Below the pieces are notes generated by a model, which did not search any database, was not told the DNA's origin, and saw only the letters and a program-made list of their open reading frames with translations. Of a DNA stretch of 64,000 bases, positions 45,288 to 52,775 are shown one piece after another (position 1 is the stretch's first letter; the number at the start of each line of letters is the position of its first letter). Source of the DNA: Betaproteobacteria bacterium (GTDB taxonomy: Bacteria > Acidobacteriota > Terriglobia > Acidiferrales > UBA7541); the NCBI GenBank assembly GCA_903970165.1, contig CAJCHZ010000039.1, forward strand, positions 1 to 64,000, given 5' to 3'. A program made the position numbers and the translations under genes.

Positions 45288-45512
45288 ATGGAAATCGACG
45301 CTACTTGTCCGAAATGCAAAGCGATAGTTCGAATAGACTATGCCATGACCGATGAGGAATTTTGGATGATGGTAGAGCAGAATGCCCATATGGTCGTTAT
45401 GCACAGAAATTGCAGCGGAAACAGCGGCGATTGCCACTGGTCACTTACCAGTCAGAATAAAAAGCACCTACTGAAACAAAGGTTCGAAGGACGTAAGTTT
45501 TTCGAGCTTTAG
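45288..45512 (+). CDS. Small orphan protein with Cys pair
   Basis: A 74-residue product with CPKCK near the N-terminus and later Cys/His residues (HRNCSGNSGDCHW), possibly a mini zinc-binding protein. No Shine-Dalgarno is obvious. I do not recognise it. It is AT-richer than its neighbours, in line with the accessory nature of 45-48.5 kb. Confidence 0.45.
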   Translation: MEIDATCPKCKAIVRIDYAMTDEEFWMMVEQNAHMVVMHRNCSGNSGDCHWSLTSQNKKHLLKQRFEGRKFFEL

Positions 45513-45604
45513 TGCCGCAGCAGCCATCGCGCGTTTGAAGCGCGAGTCGGAGCGCATTGCACTCTGACGGAATTCGAAAGAACTTTTCCGCAATTTCTTC
45601 CTGA

Positions 45605-46048
45605 CTATTCGACCTTGTTTGCTTTGAACCAGGATCGAATACGCTCTATCCCCTCATCGGTTCGGGTGGAGCTGGAGTAGACGCCCCAACTCTTCGGAGA
45701 GTAGCGCAATTGGGATTGTTGTTCGTCGGTTAGCGTCTCTCCGTTACGCATCTTGGCTCGCAACTCACTTCTCGCCTGAAACCCCTTTTCGAGATCATTG
45801 GCAATTTGTTTGGCAGTGTGTTCGAAAGCCGTTGACTTGAAAGTGGTGGCAAAAGGTTCGCCATAGGAAACTATGTAGCCGTCAATTCCGGCCATTTTCA
45901 AGAAAGTCTCAAGTTGCTGTCTTCCTTTGATAATTCCCATACTGAATAGCTCGGGACCAAACTCGTTTGCCGCTGCAAGAATTGCGACTTGTTTTAGTTC
46001 GTTTAAGGAAATGAGGACAAGTCGAAGGTTGTCGTTTGGAATTGTCAT
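45605..46048 (-). CDS. Uncharacterised soluble protein
   Basis: About 147 residues if it starts at the ATG at 46048 (frame open to 46114). Predicted mixed alpha/beta with segments NLRLVLISLNELKQVAILAA, MAGIDGYIVSYGEPF and ERIRSWFKANKVE. No motif of known function. It is downstream on the same strand of the Crp/Fnr relic, separated by a stem-loop (46093-46114). Confidence 0.5.
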   Translation of the reverse strand: MTIPNDNLRLVLISLNELKQVAILAAANEFGPELFSMGIIKGRQQLETFLKMAGIDGYIVSYGEPFATTFKSTAFEHTAKQIANDLEKGFQARSELRAKMRNGETLTDEQQSQLRYSPKSWGVYSSSTRTDEGIERIRSWFKANKVE

Positions 46049-46092
46049 CGTCCGCAACCCTACTTTACCCCCTCCTAAGAAGGCGACAACAG

Positions 46093-46114
46093 GTGCTTGT
46101 GTCCAGACAAGCAC
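46093..46114 (-). terminator. Hairpin between the Crp relic and the orphan gene
   Basis: GTGCTTGT (46093-46100) and ACAAGCAC (46107-46114) form a perfect 8-bp stem with a 6-base loop. There is no T-run on the minus strand, so its terminator role is tentative. Confidence 0.35.
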
Positions 46115-46123
46115 TTGATGGGG

Positions 46124-46560
46124 CTACTCGTGCAGCACCACACTCAAGAGAGAAGCGTTGATTTGAAGTCCGCCGTTGTACTTGATGAAGCCCAATTTCC
46201 GGAACTTGTTCATGAAAAAATTGACTCGTGAACGCGTTGTGCCGATCATCTCTGCCAGCGTTTCTTGCGACATCTCGGGAAGGACTCCCTGAGGTTGGTT
46301 TTCTTTGCCGTAACGAGCCAACAATAGAAGAGTGCGGGCGAGCCGCTTCTCGCTCGAATTGAATAACTGGTTGATCAGGTCAGCCTCGATTCGGATGTTC
46401 CTTGCCAGCACGAACTTGATGAACAGGTCGGAGAGGCCATGCTCCGCGTTAAGCACCTTGAACATTTCACCTTCTCAATGATGAGCCCAGTCGTGGACAT
46501 AATCGCGGTAGCTGTTCCCATACGTGAGGGTTGGCCTGCCAGAGAACCCTTCGCCAAAGA
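46124..46560 (-). pseudogene. Crp/Fnr-family regulator, 5'-truncated and frameshifted
   Basis: The intact 3' part (46124-46465) encodes the helix-turn-helix half: NIRIEADLINQLFNSSEKRL, ARTLLLLARYGKE, SQETLAEMIGTTRSRVNFFM and KFRKLGFIKYNGGL. Upstream the homology continues in another frame (GSLAGQPSRMGTATAI, then LIIEK, up to about 46545) and again in a third (DFFGEG). At least two frameshifts are therefore present before the gene ends at an IS66 relic near 46550. Most of the cyclic-nucleotide-binding domain is gone. A short HTH-only protein from the ATG at 46465 remains possible. Confidence 0.75.
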
Positions 46561-46944
46561 AGTCGCCCGGCCCCAAGCATTTCATGGCCGACGCCGTGAA
46601 CTATACGCTCGGCCAATGGGAGGCGGTGACCGTGTTCACGACCGGCGGCGCGGTGCCCATCGATAATAATGTTAGCGAACGAGAGATGAAGCGCGTAGTC
46701 CTCAATCGCAAAAACTCTATTCGTCGGCAACCCTCGCGGCGGAAGGACCGCAGCGATCCTGGCCAGCTTGACCAGCAGCTGCTGCCGGCGTGACATGGAC
46801 CCACATCTCTATTTCATGCCACTGCTGGTGAATCTCCCGACCTGGCCAGCCCGCGACCTCGACGCCTGGCTTCCCGACCGCTGGAGGCAAGCTCATATCG
46901 CCCGATGCGCCGCTTTGGGGATCCCGATTCCTCCCAGTCCCTAG
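46550..46944 (+). mobile_element. IS66-family transposase relic (C-terminal end)
   Basis: The frame KKSPGPKHFMADAVNYTLGQ, WEAVTVFTTGGAVPIDNNVS, EREMKRVVLNRKNS is the DDE end of an IS66 transposase. After a one-base deletion near 46718 the homology continues in another frame as FVGNPRGGRTAAILASLTSS, then LYFMPLLVNLPTWP and DAWLPDRW, to the stop at 46942. The N-terminal ~400 residues and both ends of the element are missing. Confidence 0.8.
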
Positions 46945-47141
46945 CCCCTGCACTTCACCTATCGCTCACGAAATTATGAGTTATACCTACCCGATGTGCA
47001 ATTTTGAACAGACAGACGGTCAGGCCGAGTCATAACTTACATTTGATAGTGAGACTGCGAGCTAAGTCCGCGATGGCAGTCGCTCCGGTGCCTCCGGGGG
47101 CGTCATCGCGGACTTCCTTATCCCAAACAGATGGTTTTGCC

Positions 47142-47354
47142 ATGTACAAAGCCTCTTCTCAGCCTCAACTCGCTGGTTGTCCCCATTGCGGCGGCAAACA
47201 ACTCTTCCGTTCGAAAAGAAGTGGCTTAAGAGCTTGGTTCTTTCACCATGTGTTGTTTCAAAACCCTTATCGCTGCGCGGACTGCGATGCGCGGTTTTTT
47301 CGCTCCTACCACCGCCATCATCGCAAGGACCAACTGCACCAACATCACGCCTGA
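47142..47354 (+). CDS. Small zinc-ribbon protein
   Basis: A 70-residue product with two Cys pairs, CPHCGGK and CADCDARFF, framing a basic aromatic segment (RAWFFHHVLFQNPYRC), followed by a His-rich tail. The pattern is a zinc ribbon of the short acidobacterial type. The start at the ATG at 47142 is chosen because the longer frame begins with a TTG at 47004. Function unknown; perhaps nucleic-acid or metal binding. Confidence 0.6.
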   Translation: MYKASSQPQLAGCPHCGGKQLFRSKRSGLRAWFFHHVLFQNPYRCADCDARFFRSYHRHHRKDQLHQHHA

Positions 47355-47832
47355 GCCATCACCGCAGGCGATTAGTCAGCGAACCGGACGAGCGGATTTC
47401 AGCTGTAAGGCGGGTGGGTCACCCTTTAATTCGAGTTTTGTACTTGACGGCACCGCACCCTTCGGCGGGTGGCCCGGGGTCGAGAGAATAAATAATTGTG
47501 AACATGGTATCGTAGAAAGAGTATCACTGCTGCACTTTCCGCGGAAGTATTGAGAGGCGGAGGGTGCCCAAGGTTCGGTTTTTGAAGCTGGGTCCTTGGG
47601 GTTGACATTCTGTTCCTTGGACTGACCGGATGAAGGCGTCGGGACTCTTTAGAATGACGCGTTGGTTCGACATCAAACAGATGACCTTATGCCACGCTGG
47701 ACTACTCGGAAGGCATAGGGAGTAAACCCAAAACTAAGAATTACTTTCGCCTTGTCCGGTATTCCACACCCGTGAGAGGAATGAGCGTAGAATAGATGCA
47801 GGTCACGCGTGAACTCTCAAAGACAAGCAGGT
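47355..47832. other. Gene-free stretch with an imperfect palindrome
   Basis: About 480 bases with only short non-homologous frames. An imperfect inverted repeat occurs near 47563-47600 (GCCCAAGGTTC...GAAGCTGGGT), similar in style to short intergenic elements of acidobacterial genomes. Nothing else is supported. Confidence 0.4.
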
Positions 47833-48042
47833 ATGCCCAGCAAGATCGTCGATTATCATTTGGATGAATGCTTCGACTGGATCGCTGATCTGGAGTGCGG
47901 GCATCAGCAGCACGTCCGGCACAATCCGCCTTGGACTAATCGGCATTGGGTAACAACGCCTCAAGGACGGTATGAGCATCTCGGTTTCGAATTGCAGTGT
48001 TCGGCCTGTCCAGCGCCCTTGCCCTCGGTGAACTTGCTCTAG
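47833..48042 (+). CDS. DUF3565 domain protein
   Basis: A 69-residue protein matching the DUF3565 pattern from start to end: KIVDYHLDECFDWIADLECG, then HQQHVRHNPPWTNRHWVTTP and GRYEHLGFELQCSAC. The conserved Cys/His residues suggest metal binding; the family has no established function. The ATG at 47833 fits the usual family start, and an in-frame GTG at 47809 is possible. Confidence 0.8.
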   Translation: MPSKIVDYHLDECFDWIADLECGHQQHVRHNPPWTNRHWVTTPQGRYEHLGFELQCSACPAPLPSVNLL

Positions 48043-48206
48043 AGTAATTCGGACACGGAAACGAATAGGTCCGTCGTTTAGCATGAATCCATCAGCAAAA
48101 TTCGTTTGGCAGGTCAGGAAAGGTAGAGCAAAGTCGGCCAAATGCAAGAACTACAATTGTCGCCAATCTAGTGGGAAGCTTCGCAAGTTTGAACGAAGGG
48201 GCCCTG

Positions 48207-48536
48207 ATGACTGAGTACGTAAACGTCCAGTACGTTGGTTTCGAAGCGAAAGCGTTCGTGCGTGAGTATAGCTTTATCGTGCGGCGAGCCGCGGACGTGA
48301 CCAGCGAATTTACCCTGACAATTGGAAACGAGGCATTTCGTTCCCGGCGTGTGCGTTTTCAAGACGCTGCCGAGATTTGCTCACTCAGGCTCCATCGCGA
48401 GCTTGCTGTTTTCGGAAATCATCCTCCGCAGGCGCATTACTGTATCAGCGAGACAGACCTGGACGACTACCGAAGCGCTCACGCAACAAAGGCCTGGGGT
48501 TACCCTTATAAGCCAAAGGTTTCGCGCGTTATCTAG
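48207..48536 (+). CDS. Uncharacterised small protein
   Basis: 109 residues starting at the ATG at 48207 with a GAAGGGG RBS; the frame is open from 48171. The middle reads FVREYSFIVRRAADVTSEFT and VRFQDAAEICSLRLHRELAV. No motif recognised. It lies 26 bases before the STAS gene on the same strand and may share its transcript. Confidence 0.55.
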   Translation: MTEYVNVQYVGFEAKAFVREYSFIVRRAADVTSEFTLTIGNEAFRSRRVRFQDAAEICSLRLHRELAVFGNHPPQAHYCISETDLDDYRSAHATKAWGYPYKPKVSRVI

Positions 48537-48562
48537 CTTGGCTACCGGCTCGCAGAGGCATC

Positions 48563-48922
48563 ATGGCACTCGACATCATCAACAAAAACATAGATGGCGT
48601 CATCGTCGTCCATCTGGGCGGCACTATATTCTTTGATGAGGAGTCAAAATCTCTACGCCTCTATGTCAAAGACCTGTTGGGCAAATCCCGCCATATCGTG
48701 TTGGACCTAGGGAATGTCGCTCGAATCGATAGCAGTGGCTTGGGGACTCTTGTGGCTCTATACGCGTCGGCCCGGAAGATCGGCGGTGACATCAAGCTCG
48801 CTAACCTCGGCAAACACATAAAGGAAGCACTGCAGATTACAAGGCTCGTGACCGTGTTTGACATATTCGACAAGACAGAAGACGCGGTCGCATCTTTCAA
48901 GCGGGCCGCAGCAGCAGGGTAA
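48563..48922 (+). CDS. STAS-domain anti-sigma factor antagonist
   Basis: A 119-residue single-domain STAS protein of the SpoIIAA/RsbV type. The phosphorylatable serine lies in DLGNVARIDSSGLGTLVALY. The fold continues with GGDIKLANLGKHIKEALQIT and VFDIFDKTEDAVASF. Such proteins release sigma factors by binding anti-sigma kinases. No RsbW-like kinase or sigma partner is in the window. Confidence 0.92.
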   Translation: MALDIINKNIDGVIVVHLGGTIFFDEESKSLRLYVKDLLGKSRHIVLDLGNVARIDSSGLGTLVALYASARKIGGDIKLANLGKHIKEALQITRLVTVFDIFDKTEDAVASFKRAAAAG

Positions 48923-49140
48923 TCACCCACACCGCACTACGTCTCAGCATTTCCTTTGGGAGCGATTCGCGCTTGGTCGAGAAACAGTCTTTGCCGTCTC
49001 GCCAAACTCGCCAAGTTCCGCACGTCCCTCACGGGATCAACGTCCGCTCCTCCCTCTTCGCCTTTCCCTTCAGCGCCATTCCCGCCCGCAGAAGACCCGT
49101 GCTAAACTTATCCAGACAATAATTCACGAGGATCGTCCCT

Positions 49141-49641
49141 TTGACTGACAACAAGCACGACCATAAATCCGAAGAGTCCTTCCGCGTCATAGACCGCCGC
49201 CCCTTCACCTCCGAGGGCGAACCGCGCAAGGAAGCTATCGAAGAACGCGAGCGCGAGGCCAAACGCGAAGAAAAGCTGCAAGCCGCGGCAAACCCGGTGC
49301 CCGCGCCAGCCACCGCTGCGAAACCTCCGGCGGAAACGCCAAAACGTTCCTCCGCCTTCGAAAATCTCATCCGCATGCTCGGCAGCAACGCCGCGATGGT
49401 TCTTGGCTCGTACACTGACCCTCGCACGGGCCAGCCCATGATCGATCCAGACGCCGCACGCGAACTGATTGACATGCTCGACGCGCTGCACGAAAAAACC
49501 AAAGGAAACCTCGCACCGGAGGAAGACTCTCTCCTTCTGGACCTGCTGGGCAAATTGAAAATGGCTTACCTGGAAGTCAATCAAGCCCTCGCTGCTCAGG
49601 CTGCGGCTGCTGTGCCTGGCAAAGCCAAGTCGCGCCCGTAG
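49141..49641 (+). CDS. DUF1844 domain protein
   Basis: 166 residues. The N-terminal ~70 are charged and Ala/Pro-rich (EAIEEREREAKREEKLQAAA). The C-terminal ~75 match DUF1844: AFENLIRMLGSNAAMVLGSY, PMIDPDAARELIDMLDALHE and EEDSLLLDLLGKLKMAYLEV. The start is TTG at 49141 with a weak GAGG RBS. DUF1844 proteins occur in Acidobacteria and Deltaproteobacteria with no known function. The MBL-RibF fusion gene follows after 79 bases. Confidence 0.88.
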   Translation: MTDNKHDHKSEESFRVIDRRPFTSEGEPRKEAIEEREREAKREEKLQAAANPVPAPATAAKPPAETPKRSSAFENLIRMLGSNAAMVLGSYTDPRTGQPMIDPDAARELIDMLDALHEKTKGNLAPEEDSLLLDLLGKLKMAYLEVNQALAAQAAAAVPGKAKSRP

Positions 49642-49720
49642 AGACTCCAGAGCGCGCTCTTAGGCAATAGCCAACGCCGCTCTAATTAAATTTTGGACAT
49701 AAGTTTCAACTTTTCGGTTC

Positions 49721-51559
49721 ATGGCCTCGCTTCCGCTAAAAATCACCGTCCTCGGCTCCGGCACCTCGATGGGCGTCCCGTCGCTGGCATGCCATTGCCC
49801 CGTGTGCACTTCGGCCGATCCCCACGACAACCGCCTGCGCCCCTCCCTGCTGCTTTCCCGCGGCGGCCAGAATGTGGTCATTGACACTACCCCGGACTTC
49901 CGCCAGCAAGCCTTGCGCGCAGGGATGGAGCGCCTCGACGCAGTCCTCCTCACCCACGGTCATGCAGACCACATTATGGGCTTCGACGACATACGCCCTT
50001 ACAATATCCGTCAGCACACGACGCTCCCCGTCTATTCGAACGAAGATACTTTTCGCATCGTGCGCCGCGCCTTCGCTTATATTTTTGACGGCTTACCCAA
50101 ACTCAGCACAATCCCCAGCGTCAATCTCATTGAAGTCAAAGAACCGTTCGAACTGCTCGGCATTCCGTTTGTTCCTATTCCGCTCCTGCACGGCGACATG
50201 GAGGTCCTCGGCTTCCGCTTCGGACGCGCGGCCTATCTCACCGACTTTAGTTCGCTGCCGGATTCCTCGCTCCCGCTCTTGCAGGGCCTCGATGAACTCA
50301 TCATGGATGCTCTTCGCGACATTCCCCATCCGATGCATCAAACCGTCGAACAAGCCTTAGCCCTCGTCCAAAAGTTAAATCCCCGGCGCACCTGGTTTAC
50401 GCACATCGCGCACGATTTGCCCCACGAGCAAACCAACGAGCGCCTTCGCAATCTCGGCCATTCCAACGTCTACATGGCCTACGACGGCCTCGAAATCGAG
50501 GTTAACGTCGACGAGCCCTGCGCCGCGCAGCTCGAAACCCATGGCTCCTTTAACAAATCCCATTCCCCGATTGCTTCCCTTTCTTCTTCGGAAGCCTGGG
50601 CCGCGCGTTACGGTGCCGCAAAATGTGGCAGCACGGTCGCCATCGGCAATTTTGATGGCATCCATCTCGGCCATCAGACCATCCTCCGAGCCGCCGTCAC
50701 CCGCGCGCACGAACTCCGCGCCGTGCCCACCGTTCTGACGTTCGATCCACCCCCGCAAAAAGTTCTACGCCCGGAGTCCGCTCCCCTTCGCATCACCACC
50801 ATCGAGCAGCGCGTCGCTTGTTTCGACACGCTTGGCCTCGCCGCGGCCATCATTCTGCCTTTTACTCACGAACTTGCAAAGCTCTCCCCGCAGGAATTCG
50901 TGGACCGTATCCTCGTCCGCGATCTTCACGTGCGCGCCGTTTTTGTGGGAGAAAATTTTCGCTTCGGCCACAAACAAGCCGGCGATGTCAGCGTTCTTCA
51001 AGAACTCGGCGCCGAACACGGCTTCGATGTCATGGTAATTCCCCACGTAAGCCATCGCGGCGAAGTCGTCTCCAGCACGGTCATCCGCCGCGAAGTCGCT
51101 GCCGGGGATGTAGCGCACGCCGCTCGACTTCTCGGCCGGCCCTTCTCATTGACTGGAAAAGTCGTTTCTGGCACCGGTACAGGCCGTCGCTTCACATTCC
51201 CCACGCTGAATCTTGCAGCGGAGCAGGAACTCCTCCCCGCCCGCGGCGTCTACGTGACGCGAACTCGGCTCGCGAGCGAAACGCGCAGCCTGCGCTCGGT
51301 CACAAACATAGGCCTACGCCCCACTTTCAACGGGTCAACCCTTAGCGTCGAGACCCACGTCATCGAACCGTTCGGCGAAGCCACACCCGCCCGCATCGAG
51401 GTGGAATTCTGGAATCGCCTCCGTGACGAAAAAAAATTCAGCGGCCCCGAAGAGCTTCGCACCCAGATCGCCCGCGACATCGCCACGGCCACCCGCTTCT
51501 TCGACCTCCTGGAATCCATCCGCTCCACCCGCGCGCCCATCCCTGCCGGCGACAGCTAG
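49721..51559 (+). CDS. ribF: Fusion of PhnP-like metallo-beta-lactamase and RibF (FAD synthetase/riboflavin kinase)
   Basis: A 612-residue two-part protein. Residues 1-265 are a PhnP-type MBL hydrolase: TVLGSGTSMGVPSLACHCPV, VVIDTTPDFR, the metal motif HGHADH (79-84), LTDFSSLPD and the final His region TWFTHIAHDL. Residues ~300-605 are a complete RibF: adenylyltransferase GNFDGIHLGH (309-318), FDPPPQKVL, SSTVIRREV (451-459), and the flavokinase lobe LTGKVVSGTGTGRRFTFPTL with NIGLRPTF. RibF makes FMN and FAD. Between Met252 and Met438 there is no in-frame ATG, and none of GTG/TTG in the linker (253-310), so the RibF part must be made as a fusion. The usual partner of PhnP-like hydrolases is different, so the joint role is unknown. 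Confidence 0.92.
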   Translation: MASLPLKITVLGSGTSMGVPSLACHCPVCTSADPHDNRLRPSLLLSRGGQNVVIDTTPDFRQQALRAGMERLDAVLLTHGHADHIMGFDDIRPYNIRQHTTLPVYSNEDTFRIVRRAFAYIFDGLPKLSTIPSVNLIEVKEPFELLGIPFVPIPLLHGDMEVLGFRFGRAAYLTDFSSLPDSSLPLLQGLDELIMDALRDIPHPMHQTVEQALALVQKLNPRRTWFTHIAHDLPHEQTNERLRNLGHSNVYMAYDGLEIEVNVDEPCAAQLETHGSFNKSHSPIASLSSSEAWAARYGAAKCGSTVAIGNFDGIHLGHQTILRAAVTRAHELRAVPTVLTFDPPPQKVLRPESAPLRITTIEQRVACFDTLGLAAAIILPFTHELAKLSPQEFVDRILVRDLHVRAVFVGENFRFGHKQAGDVSVLQELGAEHGFDVMVIPHVSHRGEVVSSTVIRREVAAGDVAHAARLLGRPFSLTGKVVSGTGTGRRFTFPTLNLAAEQELLPARGVYVTRTRLASETRSLRSVTNIGLRPTFNGSTLSVETHVIEPFGEATPARIEVEFWNRLRDEKKFSGPEELRTQIARDIATATRFFDLLESIRSTRAPIPAGDS

Positions 51560-51681
51560 CCGCAGACCGCGGCGAGCTGGTATTTGTTTTGTAGAGCCGC
51601 GCTTCAGCCCGGCGCGTGTTGACGCGGCAGGGGAAGGGCTGTGAAGCCCGGCCCCTACACCTTCAAACCAGGGTCCTTAGG

Positions 51682-51750
51682 GTGACCCACCGTTTGCATG
51701 AGCCAAGGGCGCAAACGATCGGCCACCCAAGGATAAAGGCGCTGCCACCC
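51682..51750 (+). repeat. Dispersed 69-bp repeat, copy 1
   Basis: Begins GTGACCCACCGTTTGCATGA and ends GGCGCTGCCACCC. It contains the inverted core CGTTTGC...GCAAACG. Copies 2 and 3 are at 55113-55181 and 63854-63922, all in the same orientation and intergenic. Confidence 0.7.
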
Positions 51751-51809
51751 TCATAATCCCGATGCACGCGCTGCGCCCTTGGCGAGCGCGTGCATCGGGT
51801 ATTCTAGCT

Positions 51810-52499
51810 TCACGGAACCGGGACTGGAACGGCGGATGAGGCGACGTGCGTCAATAACCACCGTCCGTCGATTTTTTTGGCTTCACCGGCAAGATCTACG
51901 TGGCTCTTGGCTGTCCAAAACGGCTGGCCGGTAGCTGGATTCAATGACACGTCGAAGTAATGGCATTCGAAATACACCGATGATTTCCATTGGCCGTCAT
52001 CATCCTTTACAGGGACATACTTCGTCTTGTACGCCGGGGAAAGCGACACAAACTTATTGGCTGGCTGCAGCCCGCCGGAAACATACTTGAAGAACGTGCA
52101 GAGCGTGCCCTGTTGACCGGTGGCAGAGGTGTCGAGCGAAGGTAGAGGGCAACTTTCGGGATCATCCGGATCGCCGTTGCCGATATAATTTCCTGCCGTG
52201 GTAGTGGTGTTGACGACCGTGAGTTCGGCGTCTTTCGTCCAGATCGAGAGTGCTTGGCGGATTCGCTGCGTTATCACTTCCTGCGAATCGCCATTTATCG
52301 GATCGTGCACGCTGACGGCCGCGTGAAAGGTCGCGTGAATTTGCTGTTCGAGTTCAGCCGCTTGGGCCAGTTGATCGTGATCGTCCCGCCAGTCGCCTGA
52401 ATGGACGGCTCCTATGTGTGCTACAGCCGTCGCAGTCAACAATGTCCCCGCGAGAAGTACGCTGGTCAGCGCTGTCATTTTCTTGAACGTCGATTTCAT
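51810..52499 (-). CDS. Exported NTF2-like (SnoaL-type) protein
   Basis: 229 residues with a signal peptide (ALTSVLLAGTLLTATAVAH). The body has an NTF2/SnoaL-like pattern: an N-terminal helix (QLAQAAELEQQIHATFHAAV), a beta-rich middle, and the closing strand KIDGRWLLTHVASSAV. A Cys pair (ESCPLP ... TLCTFF) is present. No catalytic residues identified. It is convergent with the MBL-RibF gene across a 250-base gap that holds a dispersed repeat, and divergent from the CadC-like gene. Confidence 0.72.
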   Translation of the reverse strand: MKSTFKKMTALTSVLLAGTLLTATAVAHIGAVHSGDWRDDHDQLAQAAELEQQIHATFHAAVSVHDPINGDSQEVITQRIRQALSIWTKDAELTVVNTTTTAGNYIGNGDPDDPESCPLPSLDTSATGQQGTLCTFFKYVSGGLQPANKFVSLSPAYKTKYVPVKDDDGQWKSSVYFECHYFDVSLNPATGQPFWTAKSHVDLAGEAKKIDGRWLLTHVASSAVPVPVP

Positions 52500-52775
52500 C
52501 TCCGTCTCTCCTTTGAGTGTTGCCTCAAGTTCATTTCGCTCCGTGCTTGGCGTCCAGAACTATCGCCAAGCGGAAATGCTGGGGCAGAATGCGGAAGCAC
52601 AGGCTGCTGTACAATGCGCTGCGCATCACTTTCTGTTCAATTCTTGAGCATCAGCTAACGCCATCGTGTGTAAGGACTTATCATCTAGAACTTATAAAGA
52701 TTAGGAATTGACCCCGTCTTTGGCGGTCTGCTAGCATCGCGGTATTTCCTCGGATTCCTGTGAGAGAGTGACCAA

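Noticed and set aside
47177..47553. Plus-strand frames of about 100 codons after the zinc-ribbon gene
   Set aside because: Overlap the zinc-ribbon frame or non-coding sequence and lack RBS or similarity.
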